The notes under the pieces are model-generated. The model had not been told where the DNA came from and made no database searches. It saw only the letters and a list, made by a program, of their open reading frames with translations. Below are positions 1-6,678 of a stretch of DNA of 22,643 nt, piece by piece. Location: the IMG/VR virus record IMGVR_UViG_3300025133_000629, positions 1-22,643 of that record; one strand, given 5' to 3'. Source of the stretch: a virus. A program made the translations under genes and the position numbers. Positions within the stretch are counted from its first letter, which is position 1; every line of letters starts with the position of its first letter.

Positions 1-1
1 A

Positions 2-160
2 ATGAATGAAATTATAATTGATATGCCAACTCCCGAACTTACAAAGGAAGTTGAAGAAAAGGTAAAGGAAATTTTCCCTGACATTCCTGTTGAGGGAGAT
101 GATGAGTATAGCGACAAAGGTTTAAGTCGTGGTGATTTTATAGATAAGGAGTATACATAA
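2..160 (+). CDS. Small acidic protein of unknown function
   Basis: I do not recognise this 52-residue protein. It is acidic (many Glu and Asp), opens with a short hydrophobic stretch (residues 4-7), and has a Pro-Glu rich middle and no cysteines or membrane segment. The ATG lies one base from the window edge, so its ribosome binding site, or a longer N-terminus, may lie outside. Its TAA shares one base with the ATG of the next gene (TAATG), so the two are probably translationally coupled. It is the first visible gene of a three-gene rightward operon that ends at the terminator at 616-639. Confidence 0.6.
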   Translation: MNEIIIDMPTPELTKEVEEKVKEIFPDIPVEGDDEYSDKGLSRGDFIDKEYT

Positions 161-381
161 TGAGTGAAGGTTGGTTAAGGGATTTAGAAGTAGAGTTAAC
201 TCGTAAAAACAAAGCAAAGAAACTGCTAAAGAAAGAAATTGATGATAAAATAGAGCAGTTGAGGTTAATCGAGGAAGATACTCAAAAGGTACTTGATGAT
301 GCTCTTGGTGGTAATTCTAGCCGAGAAGATGTTGAGTTTGATTTATTATACGAAAGACTAAACGGAAAGGGGAAGAAATGA
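160..381 (+). CDS. Small charged coiled-coil protein, unknown function
   Basis: The 73-residue product is almost wholly charged and helical in character. Residues 10-50 alternate Lys/Arg and Glu/Asp with regularly spaced Leu and Ile, as in a coiled coil, and a short acidic tail ends in a basic GKGKK. It has no catalytic motif, signal peptide or membrane segment. It starts on the last base of the preceding stop and its end overlaps the next gene's ATG by four bases (ATGA), so the three genes form one coupled operon. The function is unknown. A DNA-proximal or host-takeover accessory protein is possible, but nothing in the sequence shows it. Confidence 0.7.
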   Translation: MSEGWLRDLEVELTRKNKAKKLLKKEIDDKIEQLRLIEEDTQKVLDDALGGNSSREDVEFDLLYERLNGKGKK

Positions 382-617
382 GTAAAATAGGAAATTATAT
401 TATTTGGTGTCAAGATACAGGTCGTGTCAATGAGAATGGCGAAGTCGATAGCATGGAATATGCAGACGAATACATGGAAACCATGCAATATGCTAGGGAA
501 CATAGAGAACAGGTCTTAAAAGAGGCTTTAGCTGACGCTGACGAGGACTCTTTGTATGGTATGATGCACAAGCTAAGTATCTTAGTTGAAAAACATGAGG
601 AACTTAAGAAAAACTAG
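378..617 (+). CDS. Small hypothetical protein, last gene of the left operon
   Basis: This 79-residue protein is not recognised. It begins with a hydrophobic, aromatic patch (residues 6-11) and continues as an acidic helical protein with several Met-Tyr pairs and a Lys-rich end. The start overlaps the previous stop (ATGA), which supports coupling. The TAG stop lies at the base of a terminator hairpin, so the operon ends immediately after this gene. It has no conserved catalytic signature or membrane segment. Confidence 0.7.
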   Translation: MSKIGNYIIWCQDTGRVNENGEVDSMEYADEYMETMQYAREHREQVLKEALADADEDSLYGMMHKLSILVEKHEELKKN

Positions 618-639
618 GGCAGAAATGCCCTCTTTTTTT
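616..639 (+). terminator. Intrinsic terminator of the left operon
   Basis: A perfect 6-bp stem (AGGGCA paired with TGCCCT) with a GAAA tetraloop is followed, after one C, by a run of seven T. The hairpin begins inside the TAG stop codon of the preceding gene. This is a textbook rho-independent terminator and separates the left operon from the ssb unit. Confidence 0.9.
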
Positions 640-710
640 GTCCGTTATTTTGTATACCCCTGTAATTTATAATGAGTATTAGCCTACTGAAATTAATTTG
701 CGGATTAGCA

Positions 711-739
711 TTGACAGACTATTTCAGATATGGTACAAT
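711..739 (+). promoter_or_regulatory. Strong sigma70-type promoter for ssb
   Basis: The -35 box is TTGACA (711-716, perfect consensus) and the -10 box is TACAAT (734-739, 5 of 6), separated by exactly 17 nt. A TGG directly upstream of the -10 gives an extended -10 element (TGn). The predicted start is near 746. It is the best host-type promoter visible in any non-coding part of the window and points to transcription of ssb by the host RNA polymerase. Confidence 0.87.
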
Positions 740-817
740 ACTACCATTCTAAGAAAGAAAAACATTGAACCTCTTTTTGTTTATATAAATAAATAACTTT
801 AGTCAATGATACTTACT

Positions 818-881
818 TAGTATTACTAAGAGTGTAGTAGTTTTTACTTCCATTTTTTCTACTGCACTTTTAGTAGTATTA
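818..881 (+). promoter_or_regulatory. 23-bp hairpin in the ssb leader
   Basis: Positions 818-840 pair without interruption with 859-881 around an 18-nt pyrimidine-rich loop. Four of the 23 pairs are G-U in the rightward RNA (820-879, 823-876, 830-869, 835-864). These would be A-C mismatches on the other strand, so the structure suits the ssb mRNA leader and not the antisense. No T run follows, so it is not a terminator. Candidate roles are an RNase III processing site, mRNA stabilisation, or control of ssb translation. Confidence 0.7.
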
Positions 882-896
882 CTTAGAATACTGCTA
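871..896 (+). repeat. Inverted repeat overlapping the long leader hairpin
   Basis: Positions 871-880 pair with 887-896 (10 pairs, one of them G-U) around a 6-nt loop. The left arm lies mostly within the right arm of the 818-881 hairpin, so the two structures exclude each other over 871-881. A separate 15-bp palindrome with a single central base (816-830, CTTAGTA-T-TACTAAG) also overlaps the first arm and could be a protein-binding site. Confidence 0.5.
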
Positions 897-935
897 GATG
901 TAAAATTAAATGTTAACTATAAAGGAGATGTACAA

Positions 936-1322
936 ATGAGTGATTATATATCATTAACTGGTGAAGTTGTGTTTAACAAGATAACACAGCCTGATGTATA
1001 CAAAGGACAAAGTAAGTACACACTTACTGTATCCTTAGATAAGTCAGGTATAAAGGAAGCGGAGAAGAATGGTCTAAAGACTAAGGAGTATGAGGGTAAA
1101 ACTCAAATTACTTCTAAGCGTAAGGTAGACTTCGGACAGCCTAAGATTTACAATGCAGACAGGGAGGAGGTAGATGCTACTCACTTATCTATGTTTGGTG
1201 ATAAGGTTACTGTTCTTGTAAAGAAAGGCAAAGAGCCTTATGATGGATATACTTACTTAGAAAGAGTAAGGGTGGATGAGAAGGCAGAAGGAGTAGAGGA
1301 TTACGACCCTTCTGAATTTTAA
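936..1322 (+). CDS. ssDNA-binding protein, T7 gp2.5 type
   Basis: The 128-residue product matches the T7 gp2.5-like phage ssDNA-binding family in size and layout. A beta-rich OB-fold-like body is followed by a strongly acidic C-terminal tail ending in phenylalanine (last residues VEDYDPSEF). In T7 the acidic tail with terminal Phe docks onto the polymerase and helicase, and the match here suggests the same role. It would coat ssDNA at the phage replication fork. The start has a clear AAGGAG. The gene sits alone between its own promoter with a long leader and a terminator-like hairpin, an arrangement suited to high expression independent of the replication operon. The assignment rests on tail signature, length and neighbours, since OB folds have low sequence conservation. 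Confidence 0.8.
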   Translation: MSDYISLTGEVVFNKITQPDVYKGQSKYTLTVSLDKSGIKEAEKNGLKTKEYEGKTQITSKRKVDFGQPKIYNADREEVDATHLSMFGDKVTVLVKKGKEPYDGYTYLERVRVDEKAEGVEDYDPSEF

Positions 1323-1323
1323 T

Positions 1324-1352
1324 TTTACTTTTTTAATAAAGTAGGTTATAAT
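1324..1352 (+). promoter_or_regulatory. Candidate sigma70 promoter ahead of primase-helicase
   Basis: A perfect TATAAT (1347-1352) lies 17 nt after TTTACT (1324-1329, 4 of 6 to TTGACA). The predicted start near 1359 falls inside the UUCG hairpin, so transcripts made here would lack its left arm. The weak -35 makes this a candidate only. Confidence 0.45.
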
Positions 1353-1353
1353 A

Positions 1354-1383
1354 CAGGGCAACTTCGGTTGCCTTGTTTAATTT
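1354..1383 (+). terminator. UUCG-loop hairpin after ssb, probable partial terminator
   Basis: Positions 1354-1362 pair with 1367-1375 (9 bp, one G-U) around a C(UUCG)G tetraloop, an exceptionally stable loop. A T-rich but interrupted tract follows (TTTAATTTT). The broken T run suggests partial termination, reducing but not blocking read-through from ssb into the primase-helicase gene. Confidence 0.65.
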
Positions 1384-1399
1384 TAAGAGAGGAGAAAAG

Positions 1400-3052
1400 A
1401 TGGGAAGCACTGTATTAAGGAAAGAACAATGCCCTACCTGTGCAAAGAAAGGTAAGGATAACAACAAAGATAACTTAGCGGTATACTCTGATGGGCAGAC
1501 TCATTGCTTTGCTTGTGGTGAGCATGGCTTTGTAACACATACTAAAACACCAACTCAGATTACAGAGAAAGAGGATGACTCTTGGAAGCATGAGTATAGA
1601 GGAGATTACTACTCACTTCCTGATAGAAAACTAAGAGCCGAAACCTTAGAGAGATACCATGTCAAATGTGAGAAGGACTCTAAGGGTAATGTAATCAAAC
1701 ACCACTACCCATACTTCAATCAAAAGAATACAATGGTTGGTATGAAAACTAGGATTGTGGCTAACAAATCCTTCTTCGGTAAGGGAGATACTACCAATAA
1801 GAATATGCTCTTTGGACAGAACTTGTTTCAAGGTGGTGGTAAATACATTACTGTATGCGAAGGAGAACTAGATGCTATGGCTGTCTATGAAATGTTTGGT
1901 AGTCGTTGGGCATCTGTATCAATTAACAATGGTGTCCATGCTACTGCTAATATTAAAGCTAACCTTCAATGGCTTGACTCATTTGAAACTGTGGTACTAT
2001 GTTTTGATAATGATGAGGCAGGAAGAGAGGCAGTAGAAAAGGTAGCACCCATACTTGGCCCAAATAAATGTAAGATACTGACATTAGCCAAACACAAAGA
2101 TGCTAGTGATTACTTAGCTAATGGTGATGGTAAGGCATTCTATGATGAGTGGTGGAACTACTCTAAAGAGTATACTGTTAGTGGTGTAGCAAGTATTGAT
2201 GAAATGAGAGAGGCACTATTAGACTATAAGAACACAGAACTAATAGCTTTGCCCGAATCTTTTGGAGACTTAAACCACATGATGAGAGGTGGCATAGCCA
2301 AAGGTGAACTTGTTTCTATAGTAGCACACACCAGTATCGGTAAGACTACTATACTTAACGAACTCATCTATCACTTTGCCACAGAAACCAAAGAGAAGAT
2401 AGGTTGTTTCATGGTTGAGGACAATATAGATGAAACAATAAGAAAGGTAGTTAGTGTACACACAGCACAGAACTTACAGCTTGTTAAACCTAAAGACTTA
2501 AATGTAGATGTCATCATGGAGTCTGCATTAGAGATAGGATTTGGAACAAGGGTGCAACTACATAATGATGGTGGTGGTAGCATTGACCTTGAAGAAATGT
2601 TTTCTAAGATAAGATACTTTGTAAAAGGATTAGGTTGTGGTATAATCTTAGTAGACCCATTACATACAGCAATAAAGAATTTAAGTAATGAGAACATTGA
2701 AGAGGTTATGGATAGATTTATTAAATTGTGTAAAGAAACGAAGTGTGCTGTGATTTTAAGTACACACACAAGAAAGCCTGATGATGGCTCACATCCTCAC
2801 AAGATTAGTGAGTATGATGTTAAAGGTAGTGGTGCAATACCACAGGCTTGTCATACTAACATTCTATTCTCAAGAGATAAACTAGCAGAAGATGAATACA
2901 CTAAGAACTCAACAAGAATACGAGTACCTAAACTAAGAAGAACTGGTCAGACAGGTGAGGCAGGTTGGACATACTTCAATCCTGAAACATCTAGACTAGA
3001 GAAAGGTGTTAACCCTGATGTTGGAGATTGGAATGACCCCTCCGATTTTTAG
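1400..3052 (+). CDS. Bifunctional DNA primase-helicase, T7 gp4-like
   Basis: This 550-residue protein has the complete T7 gp4 layout. The N-terminal zinc ribbon is CPTC at 11-14 and CFAC at 36-39. The TOPRIM primase core has Glu154 in CEGELD and Asp203/Asp205 in CFDNDEAG. The C-terminal RecA-like hexameric helicase has Walker A SIGKTT (312-317), Walker B ILVDP (416-420) and a following STHTR segment. It would unwind DNA 5'-3' and lay primers for the polymerase encoded next. The ATG at 1400, behind GAGAGGAG at 1386-1393, is preferred to a TTG at 1375 or earlier that lies inside the UUCG hairpin. It overlaps the polymerase gene by 20 nt, consistent with coupled expression. Confidence 0.95.
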   Translation: MGSTVLRKEQCPTCAKKGKDNNKDNLAVYSDGQTHCFACGEHGFVTHTKTPTQITEKEDDSWKHEYRGDYYSLPDRKLRAETLERYHVKCEKDSKGNVIKHHYPYFNQKNTMVGMKTRIVANKSFFGKGDTTNKNMLFGQNLFQGGGKYITVCEGELDAMAVYEMFGSRWASVSINNGVHATANIKANLQWLDSFETVVLCFDNDEAGREAVEKVAPILGPNKCKILTLAKHKDASDYLANGDGKAFYDEWWNYSKEYTVSGVASIDEMREALLDYKNTELIALPESFGDLNHMMRGGIAKGELVSIVAHTSIGKTTILNELIYHFATETKEKIGCFMVEDNIDETIRKVVSVHTAQNLQLVKPKDLNVDVIMESALEIGFGTRVQLHNDGGGSIDLEEMFSKIRYFVKGLGCGIILVDPLHTAIKNLSNENIEEVMDRFIKLCKETKCAVILSTHTRKPDDGSHPHKISEYDVKGSGAIPQACHTNILFSRDKLAEDEYTKNSTRIRVPKLRRTGQTGEAGWTYFNPETSRLEKGVNPDVGDWNDPSDF

Positions 3053-4790
3053 TTGCGACATAGAAACTGATGGTTTAAACCCAACTAAGGTGTGGTGTAT
3101 TGCTGTACAAAATACTTACAGCGAAAGCACTAAGGTGTGGTATCCAAATGAGGGTTGGGATATAAATGAGAATGGCTCATTCCAAGATTGGCTAGACTCA
3201 GAAGAAGTTTCTAGCTTAGTGTTTCATAACGGCATAGCATTTGACATACCTGTGTTACAAAAGCTGTACAACATAGACTTTAGTAATGTTGAAGTGGAAG
3301 ATACTTTAATCATGAGTCAGCTTGACAATCCAAGAAGAGAGGGTGGTCATTCATTAGCCAAGTGGGGAGAATACTTAGGCTACCCTAAAGGAGAGCATGA
3401 GGATTGGTCAAAACTAAGCACAGAGATGGTGAATTACTGCCTCAGGGATACAGAGATAACAACTAAAGTGTTTAAAATTATGATACAGAAACAACTTAGT
3501 AAAGATGCCCTGCAATTAGAGTACGAGATTAAAAGACATTGCACAGTACAAGAAAGAAATGGTTGGTTGTTTGATGAGAAAAGTGCAATAGAAATACTAC
3601 AAAAGATTAATGAGGACTTACGAAAGGCAGAAGAGGAAGTGCATAAGAAGTTTAAACCACTACCTGTATGGAAGAGTAAGACACCAGTAAAGAATAGATT
3701 TAAGAAAGACTTTACTAGGACTAAAGGATACCAAGCAGAGGTAGAATTACAATGTCATACTAATGATGAGGGTGATTATGGTTACTGGCACTACCCTGAA
3801 CTTAACTTAGGCAGTAGACAACAAGTAGGCAGACACCTTATGCACTACGGTTGGAAACCCGAAGTGTTTACTGATACTGGTAAGCCAAAGGTAGATGAGT
3901 CAACCCTTAAAGATGTAGACATACCTGAGGCAAAGTTAATTTCTCGTTACCTTATGCTACAGAAAAGACAAGGACAGGTCAACTCATGGCTCGATGCATT
4001 GGACAAGGACACCCAAAGAATACATAGCAGAGTACACACTATGGGAACTGTAACTCACAGAATGAGTAGCAGTAATCCAAACTTACAACAAGTAACAGCA
4101 AGTGGCAAGGAGTATGGCTCAGAGATGAGGTCATTGTTTACTGTACCTAAGGACAAAGTATTAGTTGGTGCAGACCTATCAGGATTAGAATTAAGATGCC
4201 TCGCCCACTATATGAAAGACGATAAGTATACGAGAGAACTATTAACTGGTGATATACATACTGCCAATCAGAAGTCAGCAGGATTAGACACTAGAGATAA
4301 AGCAAAGACATTTATATATGCTTTCTTATATGGTGCAGGGGATGAGAAGATAGGTAGTATTACAGGTGGCACAGCTAAAGAAGGTAAGATACTTAAAGAG
4401 AACTTCTTAAACAACACTCCTGCACTAAAGAAGTTAAGGGAGAGAGTGTCCAAGGCATCTGAAAAAGGATACCTAAAAGGATTAGATGGCAGGAAGATTA
4501 GAGTTAGAAGTCCACACGCATCACTCAACTTTTTATTACAGAGTGCGGGTGCAATAATAAGCAAGAGGGCATGGGAGATATTTCATAATATGGCAGAATA
4601 TGAAGGGTTTAAGTATAAACAACTTGGTATAATACATGATGAGATACAGATTGAATGTAGTCCTGAGGATGCAGAGGCAATAGGTTATTTAATTGTTGAT
4701 GCTATGACAGTAACTACAGAGCATTATAAACTAAACTGTCCAATGACAGGTACATTTAAGATAGGGAGGAGTTGGAATGACACACATTAA
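3033..4790 (+). CDS. Family A DNA polymerase with 3'-5' exonuclease, T7 gp5-like
   Basis: The 585-residue replicative polymerase carries proofreading and synthesis motifs in order: ExoI DIE (Asp9, Glu11), ExoII around Asn66 and Asp71, ExoIII YCLRD (Tyr135, Asp139), motif A DLSGLE (Asp381), motif B R421-K425-Y429-YG434, and motif C HDE (535-537). The spacing Arg421/Lys425/Tyr429/Tyr433 equals T7 Arg518/Lys522/Tyr526/Tyr530, and the motif B stretch is nearly identical to T7 gp5. Tyr at the selectivity position predicts weak discrimination against dideoxynucleotides. The protein is about 120 residues shorter than T7 gp5. From ExoIII Asp to motif A Asp is 242 residues, against 301 in T7 (174 to 475), so the thioredoxin-binding insertion is probably missing or reduced. 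The ATG at 3033 is chosen for the GGAG at 3023-3026; a GTG at 3006 is the alternative. Confidence 0.95.
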   Translation: MTPPIFSCDIETDGLNPTKVWCIAVQNTYSESTKVWYPNEGWDINENGSFQDWLDSEEVSSLVFHNGIAFDIPVLQKLYNIDFSNVEVEDTLIMSQLDNPRREGGHSLAKWGEYLGYPKGEHEDWSKLSTEMVNYCLRDTEITTKVFKIMIQKQLSKDALQLEYEIKRHCTVQERNGWLFDEKSAIEILQKINEDLRKAEEEVHKKFKPLPVWKSKTPVKNRFKKDFTRTKGYQAEVELQCHTNDEGDYGYWHYPELNLGSRQQVGRHLMHYGWKPEVFTDTGKPKVDESTLKDVDIPEAKLISRYLMLQKRQGQVNSWLDALDKDTQRIHSRVHTMGTVTHRMSSSNPNLQQVTASGKEYGSEMRSLFTVPKDKVLVGADLSGLELRCLAHYMKDDKYTRELLTGDIHTANQKSAGLDTRDKAKTFIYAFLYGAGDEKIGSITGGTAKEGKILKENFLNNTPALKKLRERVSKASEKGYLKGLDGRKIRVRSPHASLNFLLQSAGAIISKRAWEIFHNMAEYEGFKYKQLGIIHDEIQIECSPEDAEAIGYLIVDAMTVTTEHYKLNCPMTGTFKIGRSWNDTH

Positions 4791-5271
4791 AATTACAAAA
4801 GAAAATGTTAACTTGGCTAATGAAATGTCAAGTGATATGGGCATTTTAAATAATTCAATAACAAAAGGAAAAGGAAATGTAATTGGGTTTTTAGGTGAGA
4901 TTATTGTGGCAGAGGAACTAGGAATTTCCTTGAACAATACTTATGACTATGATTTAGTATTTAATAACAAAAAAATAGATGTTAAAAGTAAGAGGGTAAC
5001 ATCAGCACCTAGAGATTACTATGAATGTTCTGTAGCCGACCTGAATACTAAACAAAAGTGTGACTTTTATGTCTTTACCCGAATAAAAAATGATTTGTCA
5101 GAAGGGTGGATATTAGGCTACTTAGAAAAAGAAAAGTATTTAGCAGACTCAAAGTTTTTAAAGAAGGGGAGTATAGACCCTGACAATAATTGGAAAGTTT
5201 CAACAGACTGCCATAATTTACCTATAAGCAAATTAAAGGATATAAGGGAACTAGTTAAGCATGAAGGATAA
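4777..5271 (+). CDS. PD-(D/E)XK nuclease-like protein
   Basis: The 164-residue product has the spacing of a small PD-(D/E)XK nuclease: Glu41 in a GFLGE helix, Asp59 at the start of a hydrophobic strand (YDYDLVF), and Asp68-Val-Lys70 on the next strand. Glu41, Asp59, Asp68 and Lys70 would bind metal and catalyse phosphodiester cleavage. The remainder is beta-rich with no extra domain. It begins 14 nt inside the polymerase gene behind GGAGGAG, so it belongs to the replication operon. A role in host DNA breakdown or recombination is inferred from the fold and neighbours. It could instead be a structure-specific nuclease. The substrate is unknown. Confidence 0.65.
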   Translation: MTHIKITKENVNLANEMSSDMGILNNSITKGKGNVIGFLGEIIVAEELGISLNNTYDYDLVFNNKKIDVKSKRVTSAPRDYYECSVADLNTKQKCDFYVFTRIKNDLSEGWILGYLEKEKYLADSKFLKKGSIDPDNNWKVSTDCHNLPISKLKDIRELVKHEG

Positions 5272-5539
5272 TGAATTTAAAGTACACTGGAATGAGGACA
5301 GGAAGTCCGATAACATTAATCCCGAACACTACACACAAGGGATAGAGTGCATTGACTATATTACTTCAAAAAACATGAGTTTTCTAGAAGGGAATGTGAT
5401 AAAATATGTAACTAGATATAAGATGAAGAATGGATTAGAAGATTTAAAGAAAGCACAATGGTATTTGAATCGGCTAATAGAAATTACAATAAGAGAGGAG
5501 AAGGAAAGTGGAAAAGACAATACAAACAGTAATACCTGA
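5261..5539 (+). CDS. DUF3310-family protein
   Basis: This 92-residue protein matches the DUF3310 family of small phage proteins, often labelled nucleotide kinase without biochemical proof. The hallmarks are NPEHYTQGIECIDYI near residues 20-34, LEGNVIKYVTRY near 43-54, and the GLEDLKKAQWYLNRLI helix near 58-73. No Walker A motif is present, so a kinase function is not supported by the sequence. It overlaps the nuclease gene by 11 nt upstream and the exonuclease gene by 32 nt downstream, inside the replication operon. The family is very common next to phage DNA metabolism genes, and its function is unresolved. Confidence 0.8.
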   Translation: MKDNEFKVHWNEDRKSDNINPEHYTQGIECIDYITSKNMSFLEGNVIKYVTRYKMKNGLEDLKKAQWYLNRLIEITIREEKESGKDNTNSNT

Positions 5540-6317
5540 TGTGTATGAGGTAATGAAGTCAAAGGATTATTCCGGAGACTTAGACACTATTGCTATGCAC
5601 TGTGGTAGAGAGGTTGAACAGGCAATTAAGAATGCCTTTGAACCTTACGAACAAAAGAAAGACCTACGAATGTCTAGCATTGGTCGTTGTGAAAGGGCAC
5701 AGTGGTATGCTGTGAAAGGGTACACACCGGAGGAGATTGAAGGAAGTGTGTACCTTACCTTTCTACAAGGTCATGTGTTAGAAGCCATGCTTGTGGCTCT
5801 GATTAAACTATCAGGACATAAGGTAGAAGACCAACAAAAGAAACATACTGTTGAGGGTGTCAATGGCTCACAAGACTGTACTATAGATGGTGAGTTAGTA
5901 GACATTAAGACAGCTAGTGCTTGGTCTTGGGATAACAAATTTACTGAGGTAGGTATAAAGGATGATGGCTTTGGATATATCAAACAGCTATCAGCCTATG
6001 GTAAGAACGATGATAGAAAGCATGGATATTTCCTAGCTTTAAATAAAAACAAATCAACTCTCAAGCTGTGCAGACAGGAACTTGAACAAGATGTTGATAC
6101 TTTTATTGTTGACTTGAAAGATAAAATGGAGTCTGATACACCACCTATGAGAGTAGCTAACGCTACTACTATGACTAAATCAGGAGAGGAGAAACTGTGC
6201 ATGACTTGTGCATTCTGTGGATTCAAAGAGGATTGTTATGGTAGCCTAGATGCTAGACCTATTCCATCAGGTAAGATAACCAATTATTTCGTTGACAAAC
6301 AAGGAGCAAGTTTTTGA
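5508..6317 (+). CDS. Cas4/RecB-like PD-(D/E)XK exonuclease with predicted iron-sulfur cluster
   Basis: The 269-residue protein combines a PD-(D/E)XK core (Asp127, Asp132-Ile-Lys134-Thr) with four cysteines placed as in Cas4: Cys61 before the nuclease core, then Cys234, Cys237 and Cys243 near the C-terminus. The C-x2-C-x5-C spacing is that of the Cas4 Fe4S4 site, and a further Cys231 sits beside it. Proteins of this type resect DNA ends. Here it likely takes the role that gp6 exonuclease has in T7, in host DNA degradation and recombination during replication. There are no cas1 or cas2 genes nearby, so a CRISPR role is not indicated. The GTG at 5508 is chosen for GAGAGGAG at 5493-5500; the next ATG (5552) lacks a comparable site. 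Confidence 0.82.
   Translation: MEKTIQTVIPDVYEVMKSKDYSGDLDTIAMHCGREVEQAIKNAFEPYEQKKDLRMSSIGRCERAQWYAVKGYTPEEIEGSVYLTFLQGHVLEAMLVALIKLSGHKVEDQQKKHTVEGVNGSQDCTIDGELVDIKTASAWSWDNKFTEVGIKDDGFGYIKQLSAYGKNDDRKHGYFLALNKNKSTLKLCRQELEQDVDTFIVDLKDKMESDTPPMRVANATTMTKSGEEKLCMTCAFCGFKEDCYGSLDARPIPSGKITNYFVDKQGASF
6301..6306 (+). promoter_or_regulatory. Shine-Dalgarno fixing the TTG start at 6314
   Basis: AAGGAG ends seven bases before a TTG that overlaps the TGA of the exonuclease gene. It decides the start of the small gene 6314-6487, which has no usable ATG. Confidence 0.65.
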
Positions 6318-6487
6318 AACTACTACCCGAACTAAAGGCTTTTATCTCTGCAACTTATGACACCTGTTTAATCTGTGATGAGTTAGAGATAGAGCCTGAG
6401 GAGTTACTGGATGCATTTGAAAGTAAACTGATTGAAAAGAAAGATAGATTTTTAGAGGACTTCGAGGAAACCGAATGGAATACATAG
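6314..6487 (+). CDS. Small acidic helical protein, TTG start
   Basis: The 57-residue product fills the gap between the exonuclease and the membrane protein genes. It has two short helical segments, an acidic middle (ICDELEIEPEELLDAF) and an alternating charged C-terminus. It resembles small hypothetical proteins I recall from marine podophages with a similar EPEELL-(D/E)-F-x5-K pattern. No function is known. The TTG start overlaps the preceding TGA and has AAGGAG seven bases upstream, and the 3' end overlaps the next gene by 13 nt. Both facts argue it is real although it starts without ATG. Confidence 0.7.
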   Translation: MKLLPELKAFISATYDTCLICDELEIEPEELLDAFESKLIEKKDRFLEDFEETEWNT

Positions 6488-6678
6488 AAATAAGTCTAGC
6501 TTTTATGTTATTAGGTGCTGTTGCTATCTACTTTACCCACAAGAGAGCCTATGATAAGGGCATAACAACAGCAGTATTACTACATAGAAATGGAAGATTG
6601 AAGTACAAAGATTATTATGATGACAATGGTGATAAGATGGTTGACATTGAAATTGCACCAATAGAAGATGAAGACTAA
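6475..6678 (+). CDS. Small single-pass membrane protein
   Basis: The 67-residue protein has one hydrophobic segment at residues 5-20 (ISLAFMLLGAVAIYF) followed by a basic turn (HKRAYDKG) and a soluble acidic tail. That predicts an N-out, C-in inner membrane protein. It starts 13 nt inside the preceding gene and its end overlaps the next small gene by 11 nt. The sequence shows no lipobox or enzymatic motif. It lies between the exonuclease and ribonucleotide reductase genes, and the function is unknown. Confidence 0.7.
   Translation: MEYIEISLAFMLLGAVAIYFTHKRAYDKGITTAVLLHRNGRLKYKDYYDDNGDKMVDIEIAPIEDED

Larger units (their letters stand above)
640..935 (+). other. 296-nt non-coding region: promoter and structured ssb leader
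   Basis: This is the only sizeable gene-free stretch in the window. It holds a near-consensus sigma70 promoter (711-739), an expected leader of about 190 nt, a long hairpin (818-881), a competing hairpin (871-896), and a good ribosome binding site (AAGGAG) ahead of the ssb ATG. The tract 781-900 is very AT-rich. No convincing coding sequence occurs in it. Confidence 0.85.

Noticed and set aside
668-673. Second TATAAT -10 box between the left terminator and the ssb promoter
   Set aside because: No acceptable -35 box lies 16-18 nt upstream and there is no extended -10, so it is probably AT-rich chance.
910-939. Nine-codon leader peptide overlapping the ssb start
   Set aside because: The frame ends on the ssb ATG (ATGA) but has no ribosome binding site and an ordinary short sequence; it is likely chance.
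2371-2769. Leftward 132-codon frame within the primase-helicase gene
   Set aside because: It is the antisense of the conserved helicase domain and has no start signal or family match.
5508-6317. Part of a CRISPR-Cas locus because of the Cas4-like protein
   Set aside because: There are no repeats, cas1, cas2 or effector genes near it; the gene sits in a phage replication operon.
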